Source: Chryseobacterium sp. GVT01B | GTDB taxonomy: Bacteria; Bacteroidota; Bacteroidia; Flavobacteriales; Weeksellaceae | Reading direction: 5' to 3' | DNA length: 64,000 nt | Assembly (NCBI RefSeq): GCF_019970045.1 | Contig: NZ_JAHXYI010000004.1 | Span: forward strand, 124,001 to 188,000 | Part shown: positions 9,175 through 19,400 of the stretch, in pieces | Position numbering within the stretch: position 1 is the stretch's first letter | How the letters are laid out: each line of letters begins with the position of its first letter | Program-made: the position numbers and the translations under genes | The notes under the pieces: generated by a model | What the model was told of the DNA's origin: nothing | What the model saw: only the letters and a program-made list of their open reading frames with translations | Databases searched by the model: none

Positions 9175-10728
9175 ATGAAAAAGATAATTTTAATATTAAG
9201 TCTAATTTCTTTAACTGTGGCTACCACTTCTTGTGAACGTGATATCACATCTTTGAATGAAGACCCAAAACACCCATCAATTGTTCCTTCAGGGTTATTG
9301 GTGGCAAGTGCAGAACAGGCGTTAATATCGCAGATGCTAACCCCTAACGTTAATAATAATATCTCTAGATTCTTTACTCAACAATGGGCACAAACTACCT
9401 ATGTTGATGAATCAAACTATGATATGGTAACAAGACCTATCCCAAGAAACCATTACAATGTAATGATGGCTTCAAGATCTGCTACAGCACATTCTGCGGG
9501 GGTTCTGTCTGCTCTTAGAGATGCTAAACAATTTCTTCAAAATGAAGGTGGAAGTGCCGTGAAGAAAAACAATAATGTAGCTATTATTGAATTGATCAGT
9601 GTATACACATGGGCAAATCTTGTTGATACATATGGGGATGTCCCTTATTTTGGAGCTTTAAAAGCTGTTCCAGGGAATCCGGGAGCTTCTGAAATCCCTT
9701 ATGATGATGCAAAAACAATTTATCTGGATCTGATAAAAAGAATTGATGCAGCTGTTGCAATGATTAGTACCGCAGAGTCCGGATATGCTGATGACTTATT
9801 CTATAAAGGAAATATGTCTAAGTGGAAAAAAATGGGTAACTCTTTAAAATTCAAATTAGCAGTAACTCTTTCCGATGTTGATCCGGCATTTGCAAAAAAT
9901 ACTGCTGAGGCAGCTTATGCAGCTGGTTTATTCGAAAGTAAGGATGATAACTTTGGTTTAGCGGCTTTCCCATCAGGATTATTTGCTAATCCTGTATATC
10001 AGGAAGATGTACAGTCTGGTAGAAATGATCTTGTTCCTTCAGAAATGTTGATAAACTATATGAATTCTACTTCAGATCCTAGAAGAGCAAGATGGTTTGT
10101 AAAAGCAGATAGAGTATTCAACAAAATTACTGGAAAGTACGAGCCTAATACAGGTGCATATAAAGGAGGAGTTTATGGAAAAGGAAATTCATTTGTGAAT
10201 TACTCACATATGACCTCTCCAAAAATAGATATTAACGGAGTTCCTGATATGGGAGAAGATAGTGATTATATGCTTTTCACAGAGAACGCTCAAGGATATT
10301 TGCTGGATTACTCAGAAATCTCATTCTTAAGAGCTGAAGCAGCAGCACGCGGCTTTACTGTTGGTGGAACAGCAGCAGGTCTATATGGAGAAGCTATCAC
10401 TGCTTCTATGACAGAATATGGTATTACCCCAGCATCTGCATCTACATTCATTGCAGCAAATCCATATGATGCTTCAAACTGGAGAAAATCTATAGGTTTC
10501 CAGGCTTGGGTTGCCATGTTTAATAAAGGATTCCAGGCATGGAATTTTGCAAGAAGATTAAATTACCCTGTGTTTGAAAATCCTGAAGATTCTACAGTAG
10601 AATCTGTGCCGGTAAGAATGAAGTATTCTGATCAGGAATATTTGCTTAACAAAACTAATGTTGAGAAAGCTGCTTCAAAAATTGGAGGAGATAAAGTATC
10701 AACTAAAGTTTTCTGGGATGTAAACTAA
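9175..10728 (+). CDS. SusD/RagB-family (SusD-like_2) surface lipoprotein
   Basis: Surface lipoprotein partner of the SusC protein encoded 6 bases upstream. The lipobox TTSC places the lipidated Cys at residue 20. The mature protein starts ERDITSLNEDPKHPSIVPSG, a pattern common in the SusD-like_2 group, and contains WANLVDTYGDVPYF and ISFLRAEAAARGF. Length is 517 aa. A hairpin with a GCAA loop lies 33 bases after the stop, between this gene and the small lipoprotein gene, and could lower downstream expression. Confidence 0.93.
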   Translation: MKKIILILSLISLTVATTSCERDITSLNEDPKHPSIVPSGLLVASAEQALISQMLTPNVNNNISRFFTQQWAQTTYVDESNYDMVTRPIPRNHYNVMMASRSATAHSAGVLSALRDAKQFLQNEGGSAVKKNNNVAIIELISVYTWANLVDTYGDVPYFGALKAVPGNPGASEIPYDDAKTIYLDLIKRIDAAVAMISTAESGYADDLFYKGNMSKWKKMGNSLKFKLAVTLSDVDPAFAKNTAEAAYAAGLFESKDDNFGLAAFPSGLFANPVYQEDVQSGRNDLVPSEMLINYMNSTSDPRRARWFVKADRVFNKITGKYEPNTGAYKGGVYGKGNSFVNYSHMTSPKIDINGVPDMGEDSDYMLFTENAQGYLLDYSEISFLRAEAAARGFTVGGTAAGLYGEAITASMTEYGITPASASTFIAANPYDASNWRKSIGFQAWVAMFNKGFQAWNFARRLNYPVFENPEDSTVESVPVRMKYSDQEYLLNKTNVEKAASKIGGDKVSTKVFWDVN

Positions 10729-10760
10729 TGTAATGATCCTTTGAAATCAATAATAAATGG

Positions 10761-10784
10761 TATTCCTGTAGCAATACAGGAATA
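10761..10784 (+). terminator. Intercistronic hairpin, weak terminator or attenuator
   Basis: TATTCCTGTA and TACAGGAATA form a 10-bp stem closed by a GCAA tetraloop. The following bases, TCTTATTT, are only partly T-rich, so termination may be incomplete. It sits between the second SusD gene and a small lipoprotein gene. Confidence 0.6.
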
Positions 10785-10812
10785 TCTTATTTAAAAAATT
10801 ATACAATACAAT

Positions 10813-11265
10813 ATGAAGTTTTTGATCGGGCTTATTGCCATAATGGGAATTGTTTCTTGCAGCAGTGATGATGACAGGAGTAATTCTAAAACAGAAGAAG
10901 TAAGTGTTAATGGTACATGGAAACCTTCCCGATATGAGTTTAAAGGGAAAAGCTATCCTGTATCCACTTGTGAAAAAAAAGGACAGATACTTATTAATAC
11001 TGACTTTTCGGGAGTATACGAAAGATATGAAGCAGGTGCTGGAGCTGGGGAGTGTATAAAACCTGAATCCTATTCAGGGAAATGGGCTTATGATAGGATG
11101 TATGGTAAACTAACGCTTACTTATACGGAAGGAGGAGTGAGTAAAACATCACAGAAAACTGTCGAGGATTTCTCTGATACTGAACTGAAAATTGTTGATG
11201 GTTTTAAAAATGTAGATGGAATCCCAGGTAATGATGATGCTGTATTAGTTTATATAAAAGAATAA
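10813..11265 (+). CDS. Small lipocalin-like lipoprotein
   Basis: 150 aa with a lipoprotein signal (lipobox IVSC, Cys 16) followed by SSDDDRSNSK, an acidic Ser/Asp linker often seen after the lipidated Cys in Bacteroidota surface lipoproteins. The body resembles small lipocalin-like folds: NGTWKPSRYEF near the start, an internal GKWAYDRMYGKLTLTY strand pair, and a C-terminal VDGFKNVDGIPGNDDAVLVYIKE. Two cysteines (in VSTCEKKG and GECIKPES) could form a disulfide. It follows the second SusCD operon in the same direction, suggesting but not proving a role with it. No function can be assigned. Confidence 0.75.
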   Translation: MKFLIGLIAIMGIVSCSSDDDRSNSKTEEVSVNGTWKPSRYEFKGKSYPVSTCEKKGQILINTDFSGVYERYEAGAGAGECIKPESYSGKWAYDRMYGKLTLTYTEGGVSKTSQKTVEDFSDTELKIVDGFKNVDGIPGNDDAVLVYIKE

Positions 11266-11279
11266 AAATACTTTAAGAA

Positions 11280-11302
11280 ACCGCCTTCGGGCGGTTTTTT
11301 TA
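11280..11302 (+). terminator. Intrinsic terminator of the second SusCD/lipoprotein unit
   Basis: Same hairpin as at 5780, ACCGCC-TTCG-GGCGGT with a T tract, ending the transcription unit just before argS. Confidence 0.93.
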
Positions 11303-11308
11303 TTTCCG

Positions 11309-11316
11309 TATATTTG
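11309..11316 (+). promoter_or_regulatory. Putative -7 box of argS
   Basis: TATATTTG fits TAnnTTTG and lies 17 bases before the ATG of argS, giving a very short leader. No clear TTG box is seen at the right distance. Confidence 0.5.
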
Positions 11317-11333
11317 TACTTCAAAATTTTGAA

Positions 11334-13094
11334 ATGAATATTAAATATATTATAGAAGAAAAACTTTCAGAAGTTATTTTAAATGTATATCAGTTAAAAG
11401 ACATCAAGCTGGAAGTTCAGGAAAATAAAACGGAATTTGAGGGTGATTTTACCATTGTTACTTTTCCGTTGGTGAAACAGTTGAAAAAAAATCCTGAAAG
11501 TATCGGGGTTGAACTAGGTGAAGCTTTGACAGAGCAGACGGAAATTTTTGAAAGCTTTAATGTAGTAAAAGGGTTCCTTAATGTTAAGGTTAAAAACCAA
11601 TTGTTTGTAGATAACTTCAGATCTGTAAGCAAGAATTTCTCCACTATAGAAAAGAAAAATGCTACGGTAATGGTAGAATATTCTTCACCGAATACCAATA
11701 AACCCTTACACTTAGGGCACATCAGAAATAATTTATTAGGATTCTCAGTTGCTCAGATTTTAAAAGAAGCCGGATATGATGTGATCAAAACTCAGATCAT
11801 TAACGACAGAGGTATTCATATCTGTAAATCAATGCTGGCTTGGGAGAAATTCGGGAATGGAGAAACTCCTGAAACAACGAATACCAAAGGCGATAAATTT
11901 GTTGGAAACTATTATGTAGAATTTGACAAAAACTATAAAAAAGAAATTGCAGAGCTTGTAGAGCAGGGAGTAGGAGAAGAACAGGCTAAAAAGGATGCTC
12001 CGGTGATGAAAGAAGCACAGAAAATGCTTCTGGATTGGGAGAATGGGGAAGCAACTGTAAGAGCGCTTTGGGAAGAGATGAATTCATGGGTTTATAAAGG
12101 ATTCAATGAAACGTATAAAAGACTGGGTGTTGACTTTGATCAGGTTCAATACGAAAGTAATACCTATATTTTAGGAAAAGATCTTATTCAGGAAGGATTG
12201 GATAAAGGTGTGTTGTATCAGAAAGAAGACGGTTCTGTTTGGTGTGATCTTACCGATGAAGGTCTTGATCAGAAACTATTGTTACGTTCTGACGGTACTT
12301 CTGTTTACATGACTCAGGATTTGGGAACAGCCGTAGAGCGTTTTAAAGACAACAATATTCAAAAGTTGATTTACACTGTTGGGAATGAACAGGATTATCA
12401 CTTCCAGGTTTTATTTAAAATTCTAAAAAAACTAGGATATGAATGGGCTGATCAGTTGTTCCACCTTTCTTATGGGATGGTAGAACTGCCTGAAGGTAAA
12501 ATGAAATCCCGTGAAGGAACCGTAGTAGATGCCGATGACCTGATGCAGGAAATGTATGAAACAGCTAAATCTAAGGCTCAGGAATTAGGAAAGTTAGAGA
12601 CACTTTCTGAAGAAGATAAAGAAATATCTTATGAAACAGTAGGGTTGGGTGCATTGAAATACTTTATGCTTAAAGTAGATCCTAAGAAAAAAATGCTTTT
12701 CAATCCGGCAGAAAGTATTGATTTTAATGGAAATACAGGGCCGTTTATTCAATATACTTACGCTCGTATTCAATCATTATTATCTAAAGCAGGTACTTTA
12801 CAACCAGAAACAGCTGATATTGAATTAAATCAATCCGAAAAAGAATTGATTATGCAGCTGACAAACTTTAAGACTATAGTTGCCAAGTCAGCGGAAACAT
12901 TAAGTCCGGCTTTGGTGGCAAACTATGTTTATGATTTGGTTAAGGCCTACAACTCTTTCTATCAGAATAACCCAATTCTGAATCAGGAAGATGAAAATGT
13001 AAAACAATTCCGTTTGAATATTTCAGATATCACAGCGAAGACGATCAAAAAATCGTTGGGACTACTGGGAATCGGAACTGTAAACAGAATGTAA
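11334..13094 (+). CDS. argS: Arginine--tRNA ligase
   Basis: Class I aminoacyl-tRNA synthetase charging tRNA-Arg in the cytoplasm. The N-terminal Arg-tRNA recognition domain (roughly residues 1-100) is followed by the catalytic core with SSPNTNKPLHLGHIRNN; the HIGH-type signature HLGH is at residues 126-129. The KMSKS-type loop appears as GKMKSREGT (KMKS at 389-392). The C-terminal anticodon-binding helical domain includes NGNTGPFIQYTYARIQSL and ends GIGTVNRM. Length, 586 aa, is normal. It is a single-gene unit between two good terminators. Confidence 0.97.
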   Translation: MNIKYIIEEKLSEVILNVYQLKDIKLEVQENKTEFEGDFTIVTFPLVKQLKKNPESIGVELGEALTEQTEIFESFNVVKGFLNVKVKNQLFVDNFRSVSKNFSTIEKKNATVMVEYSSPNTNKPLHLGHIRNNLLGFSVAQILKEAGYDVIKTQIINDRGIHICKSMLAWEKFGNGETPETTNTKGDKFVGNYYVEFDKNYKKEIAELVEQGVGEEQAKKDAPVMKEAQKMLLDWENGEATVRALWEEMNSWVYKGFNETYKRLGVDFDQVQYESNTYILGKDLIQEGLDKGVLYQKEDGSVWCDLTDEGLDQKLLLRSDGTSVYMTQDLGTAVERFKDNNIQKLIYTVGNEQDYHFQVLFKILKKLGYEWADQLFHLSYGMVELPEGKMKSREGTVVDADDLMQEMYETAKSKAQELGKLETLSEEDKEISYETVGLGALKYFMLKVDPKKKMLFNPAESIDFNGNTGPFIQYTYARIQSLLSKAGTLQPETADIELNQSEKELIMQLTNFKTIVAKSAETLSPALVANYVYDLVKAYNSFYQNNPILNQEDENVKQFRLNISDITAKTIKKSLGLLGIGTVNRM

Positions 13095-13100
13095 AAATAG

Positions 13101-13133
13101 AAAGCCTCCTGAATTTTTCAGGAGGCTTTTTCA
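13101..13133. terminator. Bidirectional terminator between argS and yihY-like gene
   Basis: A perfect 13-bp stem, AAAGCCTCCTGAA with TTCAGGAGGCTTT, loop TTT, followed by Ts on the plus strand. It serves argS and perhaps the convergent operon from the right. Confidence 0.85.
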
Positions 13134-13140
13134 TATATCA

Positions 13141-13200
13141 ATAATCTCGAATCAGGAGTATCCCGAATCTCAAAATCTCGCAACCCGAACCCCGCAACCC
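13141..13200. repeat. Degenerate short repeat rich in ATCTCG/AACCCG units
   Basis: About 60 bases built of variants of ATCTCGAATC, ATCCCGAATC, ATCTCGCAACCC and AACCCCGCAACCC. It is more GC-rich than the surroundings and non-coding, between two convergent genes. Its nature (simple repeat or remnant of a dispersed flavobacterial repeat) is not clear. Confidence 0.5.
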
Positions 13201-13204
13201 AAAT

Positions 13205-14146
13205 TTACGTTTTATCATTACTCTCACCATTCATCTGCTTCAAACTATCCGCATACAACTTCGCAGGAGTCCACCTTGCATGTTTGGAAAGAATAGCTTT
13301 ATATCCTCTTTTATACGTATAAACCTTGGTAAATACAGCGCCAAAAAATATCAGCATACAGGAATAGTTGATCCACATCATAATCAGGATGACGGTTCCG
13401 GCAGCACCAAAGGCTGAGGTAGGCTTCACCTGATTAAAATAAAGACTTAATAAAAACTTTCCGAGGGTAAATAAAACAGTTGTCAGAAATGCGCCTTTCC
13501 ATACCGGTTTCCAGCTGATCAAAACATCGGGCAGCACTTTAAACATTAAAGCAAATAAAAGCATGACCAGTCCAAATCCTACAGCAAAATTCACAAACTC
13601 TACCAGCATATAGGTTTCAAGACCAAAATATCTGGTAATAATCTGATTGAAAAGACTGATCAAAGAAGATAAAACCATGGTGATCATCAAAAGAAATCCC
13701 ATAATAAGAATCATCCCCAAAGAATTGGCTCTGTCCAGAAGAAATTTAATCAATGCCTTTTTGGGAGCAGCTTCCACTTCCCAAAGTGAATTTAATGAAT
13801 GCTGAAGTTGAAAAAAAAGCGTTGTAGAACCAAAAACCAGGGATCCAACTCCTACGGCTTTCATGAAAATATTCTTTTTGTCAATCAGAGCGCCCGCCAG
13901 CATACCTTCAATACTTTTAGCAACATCCGGACCCATAATACCACTGATTTGCGTACTAATTTGTCCACGGATTGCTTCTTCGCCAAAGAAATTTCCAAGT
14001 ACCCATATAATAATAATCAATAATCCCGGGATTGAAAAGATAGCATAATAAGCAAGACTTGCTGAATCTTTTGATGCAGTAGAATTATTCCATTCTGTAA
14101 ATGTGTCTTTCAGAACCTCCCAGAAAAATTTAGCATTTTTGATCAT
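13205..14146 (-). CDS. YihY/BrkB-family inner-membrane protein
   Basis: 313-aa polytopic inner-membrane protein of the YihY (formerly called ribonuclease BN) family, whose molecular function is not settled. It has about six hydrophobic segments and family features such as SLAYYAIFSIPGLLIII near the N-terminus, GTVILIMMWINYSCMLIFFGAVFTKVY near the end, and WKPVWKGAFLTTVLF. The ATG at 14146 follows the stop of tamL by one base and is preferred to a TTG at 14170 inside tamL. The arrangement tamB-tamL-yihY suggests one operon. Confidence 0.85.
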   Translation of the reverse strand: MIKNAKFFWEVLKDTFTEWNNSTASKDSASLAYYAIFSIPGLLIIIIWVLGNFFGEEAIRGQISTQISGIMGPDVAKSIEGMLAGALIDKKNIFMKAVGVGSLVFGSTTLFFQLQHSLNSLWEVEAAPKKALIKFLLDRANSLGMILIMGFLLMITMVLSSLISLFNQIITRYFGLETYMLVEFVNFAVGFGLVMLLFALMFKVLPDVLISWKPVWKGAFLTTVLFTLGKFLLSLYFNQVKPTSAFGAAGTVILIMMWINYSCMLIFFGAVFTKVYTYKRGYKAILSKHARWTPAKLYADSLKQMNGESNDKT

Positions 14147-14147
14147 A

Positions 14148-16475
14148 TTAAAAAGGATATCCGATGGCAATATTTAAAACAAGATTATCTTTTCTCCAGT
14201 TAGAGTCTCCGAAATTAATTTTATCGAAGGCCCATCTGTCCCCTTTTTCATAATAAGGAACTCTCAGTGGCATGGCGAGATCAAGTCTTAAGATCAGGAT
14301 AGAAAAATCCAGTCTCAGACCTACTCCGGCTCCCACCGCAATTTCATTTAAAAAGTTTTTTGAAAACTTTGCTCCCGGTCTGTTTTCATCGTCATGAAGC
14401 AGCCAGATATTTCCGGCATCTACAAAAACAGCTGCATTTAAAAATTTATAAAGATTGGCGCGGTATTCTGCATTCAATTCCAGCTTAACATCCCCGGATT
14501 GATCAAAATAAGTACCTTCATCAAGGGTTCTCGGATCAAAGCTTCCCGGTCCTAACGTTCTTGCACGGAACGCTCTTATACTGTTACTACCTCCTGAGAA
14601 AAATTGCTTGGAGAAAGGAACAAATTCTGAGTTTCCGTATGGATAGGCAATTCCTCCGATAAATCTCGTAGCCAGAGAAGATTTTTCAGTGAATTTATGA
14701 TAGAATCTAATATCATTTTCAATCTTTACATACTGGCTGAAAGGAATACCGAATATTTTCTTTTCCTTATCTTTTTTTACATCTGCTCCGGTAACCAATC
14801 CTGTGATATTTCCTGCAAGATCAAGCGTTCCTTTATAATAAAAGGTATTGGTTCTTGGCAGCATGGTATTGGTATAGGTGAAAGAATAGGTAGGGCCAAA
14901 AATTAACTGCTTATCGACAATTCGTCGCATAGCAGGATTATTGATAGATTTAGCGTAATATTCATCTGTAACATTTGCTGGCGATACCAATGTAATATCA
15001 ATGACTTTCAGATCATGTTCTTTCCTCGCATTTTCTTTCCACACATATCCGAATGATCCGGTGAAATTATTAAGAGTATAATATTGTGTTCTGTTCTGGA
15101 ATTCATATCCCAAACTAATATTGGTTCTGGGAACAAATTCACTGGAAGAATGAAAACGGAATGGTGCCACAATTCTCGGGATCGAAAGCTGGACATTTGT
15201 TCCTGCACGGAAAATATTATTGGCGTTTTGCGCACCTCCCATCTGGAAATCAAAAGCTCCGTAGATGGATGCTTTAAATTGTTCTGCACCTCTGAAGAAA
15301 TTTCTATGCGTCCAGTTGAGGTTCAGCTCACTACCTGCATAGTTGGCAGAGTTGGTTCTTCCCAAAGCTTCCAGACGGAGCGATTGAACTTGTCTTGGGG
15401 TTAATAGATAATAGGCATCAAATTTATGGCTTAAAGAGTCAGATACGATGAACTCATTCTTTACAAATTTGAATACGCCCAGACTGATGAGTCGGTTCAG
15501 GGTCAGATTATGATTGGAACGGTTATAAAGATCTCCTTTTTTGAAATATAATGCTCTGTCAAAAATTTTCGGTTTAAACTTATGTTGAGGATCAATGACG
15601 TAAATGTCGTCGAAACGATATTTAGAAAGAGAATCTTTATCCATCGGAATGCTGTATTTTCCATCTTTTACATCCTGAATGTTGTAATTTGGAAATACAA
15701 TAACATTATCAATACTAAACTGTTGAGTTGCTAAATCAGGTGTATTGTCTTTCAGTTTTACATTAAGCTCAACCTTATGATTTTTGCTCACCGTACTGTC
15801 GGCCTGGACAATAATATTATCAGGATGGAAATAATAAAAACCTCTTTCTTTTAACCTGTTGTCAATTCTTTCTCTTTCTGCTTTGATGACATCAAGGTCA
15901 AATGGCCTTCCGTTTTTAAGAAGGGTTCTATCAGTAAAGTTTTGAATTTCCCGATTAACCAGCGTAGAATCTTTCTGGAATTTTACTCCGTCAATCAAAT
16001 ATCTTGAACCCGGTCTTACTCTATAGATAACCTGGGCTTTTTTATTCTTTGAAATGGTATCATAAGTAGCTTTAGCATTGAAGTATCCTTTGTTTTCAGA
16101 ATAATTCTCAATGATATCTTTATTGAACTCTCTGTCTACATCACCCAATAATACTGGCTTTTCACCCACTTTATATTTAAGCCAGTAATTAAAACCTTTA
16201 TCTTTTTTCGGCTCTTTGGCAATATTATAAAAATACAACTTGGGACGCAATCCTAAAAAAGTAGAATTGGGCTTTGGAGTAAGATTGGCTTCTAATGCTG
16301 ACTGAAGGTCTTTCTTTTCTTTTTTAGAAATTGTATCATTTTCAATCTTTACTTTGGCTCCCGTGTAAAGCATCTGACCTTCTTTCAAAAACCTTGTATT
16401 ACTGCACGAGACCACAGTGGATGCCATTCCGGAAACCAACAGATACTTACAATATATATGGAACTTATTACTCAT
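14148..16475 (-). CDS. tamL: TamL, lipoprotein variant of the TamA outer-membrane assembly protein
   Basis: A BamA/TamA-superfamily outer-membrane barrel, here with a lipoprotein signal: lipobox VVSC with Cys 24, followed by SNTRFLKEGQMLYTGAKV. This marks the TamL form found in Bacteroidota. POTRA-like repeats occupy about residues 30-330 (YKVGEKPVLLGDVD, YRVRPGSRYLIDGVKF). The C-terminal 16-strand barrel follows, including the SGGSNSIRAFRARTLGPGSF lid-type motif and the final strand LNIAIGYPF. Length is 775 aa. It starts 21 bases after tamB, so the periplasm-spanning TamB and the outer-membrane TamL are made together. Role: envelope biogenesis, including transport of lipid or outer-membrane components. 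Confidence 0.9.
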   Translation of the reverse strand: MSNKFHIYCKYLLVSGMASTVVSCSNTRFLKEGQMLYTGAKVKIENDTISKKEKKDLQSALEANLTPKPNSTFLGLRPKLYFYNIAKEPKKDKGFNYWLKYKVGEKPVLLGDVDREFNKDIIENYSENKGYFNAKATYDTISKNKKAQVIYRVRPGSRYLIDGVKFQKDSTLVNREIQNFTDRTLLKNGRPFDLDVIKAERERIDNRLKERGFYYFHPDNIIVQADSTVSKNHKVELNVKLKDNTPDLATQQFSIDNVIVFPNYNIQDVKDGKYSIPMDKDSLSKYRFDDIYVIDPQHKFKPKIFDRALYFKKGDLYNRSNHNLTLNRLISLGVFKFVKNEFIVSDSLSHKFDAYYLLTPRQVQSLRLEALGRTNSANYAGSELNLNWTHRNFFRGAEQFKASIYGAFDFQMGGAQNANNIFRAGTNVQLSIPRIVAPFRFHSSSEFVPRTNISLGYEFQNRTQYYTLNNFTGSFGYVWKENARKEHDLKVIDITLVSPANVTDEYYAKSINNPAMRRIVDKQLIFGPTYSFTYTNTMLPRTNTFYYKGTLDLAGNITGLVTGADVKKDKEKKIFGIPFSQYVKIENDIRFYHKFTEKSSLATRFIGGIAYPYGNSEFVPFSKQFFSGGSNSIRAFRARTLGPGSFDPRTLDEGTYFDQSGDVKLELNAEYRANLYKFLNAAVFVDAGNIWLLHDDENRPGAKFSKNFLNEIAVGAGVGLRLDFSILILRLDLAMPLRVPYYEKGDRWAFDKINFGDSNWRKDNLVLNIAIGYPF

Positions 16476-16496
16476 TATTTAAATTCTACCACTTGG

Positions 16497-19400
16497 TTAT
16501 TTTGATTTTTTTTTCGGCTTCTTCTCTTTAGATTTCTGGAAAATCTCCCGGAACTTGTCATAATCCAATGTAATGATAAATCCAACTCCGGTTTCTATGA
16601 TCTGCCCCTGAAGAGCTACCTGATATTCATCCTTACGATAAGCTCGCAGCATATATCTTCCATCTTTAGAAAGACTGTAATCTACGGAAACGTTACCCGC
16701 AATATTCGTCATATTTTCATTCTGACGGGCCTGACCTTCCAGTCCGAAATTACTTCCTACCGTTACTTTTAGTCGGTCGTTCAATAATTTTTTACTGATA
16801 TCTACATTCAGGTCAGTTCGGGTGTTTTTTTCTCCGCTGGAATAATCTTCTGAAGAATCAAGACCAAAATTAAGATCTACGCCTTTGATAAGACCTGCTG
16901 CAAGATTGTTCAGCTGCTGAGAAAGAATCTTACTCACGCTCTGTCTCGCCATGGTTTCTGCAGACATTCCCGCTCCGCTTTCAAATGGATTTTCTCCGAT
17001 GAAACGGTTCAGAAGAAGTAATGCAAACACCTGCTTATTCAGCTCAGACTCCTGAGTTCTGATCTGGGCAAGCTTCTGATCTACAACATCTTTTACATTA
17101 GTAGAAACAGAATTATTTTTTTCATCTGTAGTAATATCAAAAGTAAGCTGAGGTTTCAATAATTCCCCTTTCATTTTTAATAAAGCATTGAAAGGAACTC
17201 TCTGCTTAAACTGATTCAATGTTGAAGCACTTTCTCCACTGATCTGCTGTTCTACAAGGTCAATAGGAGGAGCTTCTGTTTTATAAACGGCGGTAATATC
17301 CATTTGAGCCGTTGTAGGCTCACCGGTCCATGTGATAGTACTGCCTTTCTGGATGTCAAATTTACGTTTCAGGAAACTCACCGAAAGATCATAACTACCT
17401 TTTTCCACTTCATATATTCCTACCAATGTGGTTTTTCCTGACGGGTCTATTCCTCCTGTTAATTCTGCTTCACCCTGGAGCTGTACGAAATCACCATTGG
17501 CTTTATCAATAATCAGCGACAGTTTTGCTTCTTTGCTGACTTCAATATTAACACTCACATCCATTCCTTTAATACGGCTTTGTGCATTAAGAGAATCAGC
17601 CTTGATGGTTTTGTTTAAAACCACCTGATCCTGATCCACAAATTCTACAATACCATCTCTTTCCTGCAAAGTAGGGCTGGATTGAGGAAGGACAAAAGTG
17701 AAATCCGTATTGTCTGCCACGCTTAATCTTCCGTCTACTTTTGGGAGATCAAGGTTTCCGCGGATATGAAGCCCGGCATCAATAGCAAGAACACCATACA
17801 TGATCGCATCATTGGATTTCTCTGAATTGACTACTTTAAAGTCTTTTGCATTCACATTCAGGTTAAAGGCGAAATCTCTGTACGTCTGCGTCAGAACCTG
17901 TCCATCTACTACAAGAGCATTTCCGTCTTTATCTTTAATTTTAAATTTATCAAATTCTATTCCCTGGCTCGTAAAGTTGATTTCATCACTCAGATGTCTG
18001 AAATCACTTCCGGTTTTGGCTATTTCCAATCCGGCATCATTGAATTTTACTTTTCCTAAAATATTAGGCTTATCAGTAGTTCCTGTAATCTTTAAATTTC
18101 CTGAAAGATAACCTTCCGTATTGGTAATTGCATTCATAGAAAATCCTTGAATACTTTTCATCTGAAGCTGATTGATCGCCATATTCAGATCGAAAGTACT
18201 GGATGAGGTGTTATAATCTCCCAGAATTTTTACATCATTATTATTTCCGGAAAGCGCAATATCAGCATTTAAAACCTTCGGTGAAGCATTATTTACTTTT
18301 ACGGCAAGGTTTCCGACAGGACTTCCATAGACGATTAAATCAGAAATGTTCAGGTCCGAAGTAAAGGTCATATTTTTAGTCACATCACGAAGCTGTGCGG
18401 TTCCGTTAATAGTTCCTCTTGCCAGAACCGTGTCTTTTTTAATAAGTTCTGTAATGGTTTCAATCTTGAAATCTTTCAACGAAATATTCAAAGGACTGCT
18501 TGGACTGTTGGTTTCAGACTGAACAGCAATTTCACTGTTTCCATTGGATAGGATGAAATTATCAGCCAGAATTCCTTTGTTGCTGATCTGGATTTTGTTG
18601 TTTTCAGCCACGTTCCAATCCGTATAGTTGAGTTTTAAGCCATTCGGGTTCAGAGAAACTTCAGTAATATCATTTAAGGATTTTGCACTTCCGGCAATCA
18701 GGAATTGCGTAGCGTCTTTTTCATCCTTTGTGGTAACGTTGTAGCGGATGGTATTGTCAGCAACATCACCGTCAATATTGATTTTATTTAAAGAAAAACT
18801 TGAGCTTTTTAATGCCGCAACATTCAGGCTGTACTGTAATGCCTGATTTTCATTCGTTACTTTTAAAGCTCCTTTTTCAATAGAGTTTTCGCCATATAAT
18901 AATCGCGGAATCTGTCCGTCAATTTCAATTTTCTGAGAATCTGCATCATAATTTCCTGCCAGATTAATGGTTTCAAAATCTTTCAGATCCGGAACAAATT
19001 TTCTGATCAGATCATCATTTTTAATCTTTGCAGTAAAATTAAAATGCTGTCCCGGATCAATTTTCTGACTTTTATCCGGCTTCTGGAATTGATAATACTG
19101 ATTGACCGTTTGCGTTAATGCTCCAAAAATCTGGGTAAGTTTATATTTACCTTTCAGCTCCACATCTGCCACCTGAGAATTGAAAATAATCTGGGTAGAA
19201 TCCTGAGTAGAAGAGGCCTTCAGATTGACTTCCTGTACAGGATATACTTCTTTGGTATCTGAAAATGCAAAATCTTTAAGGTTTAAATACCCGTTCAGAT
19301 TATTCGGATCCAGACTTGTAAAATCACCATCAATTTTTCCGGCAATGATCATCGGTTTTTCATAGAAACCAAGCTTGTTGACATCCAGCTTGATGACTTC

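Noticed and set aside
13141..13200. ATCTCG/AACCCG repeats as a CRISPR or operator array
   Set aside because: Units are degenerate and without constant spacers, and they lie between convergent genes after a terminator.
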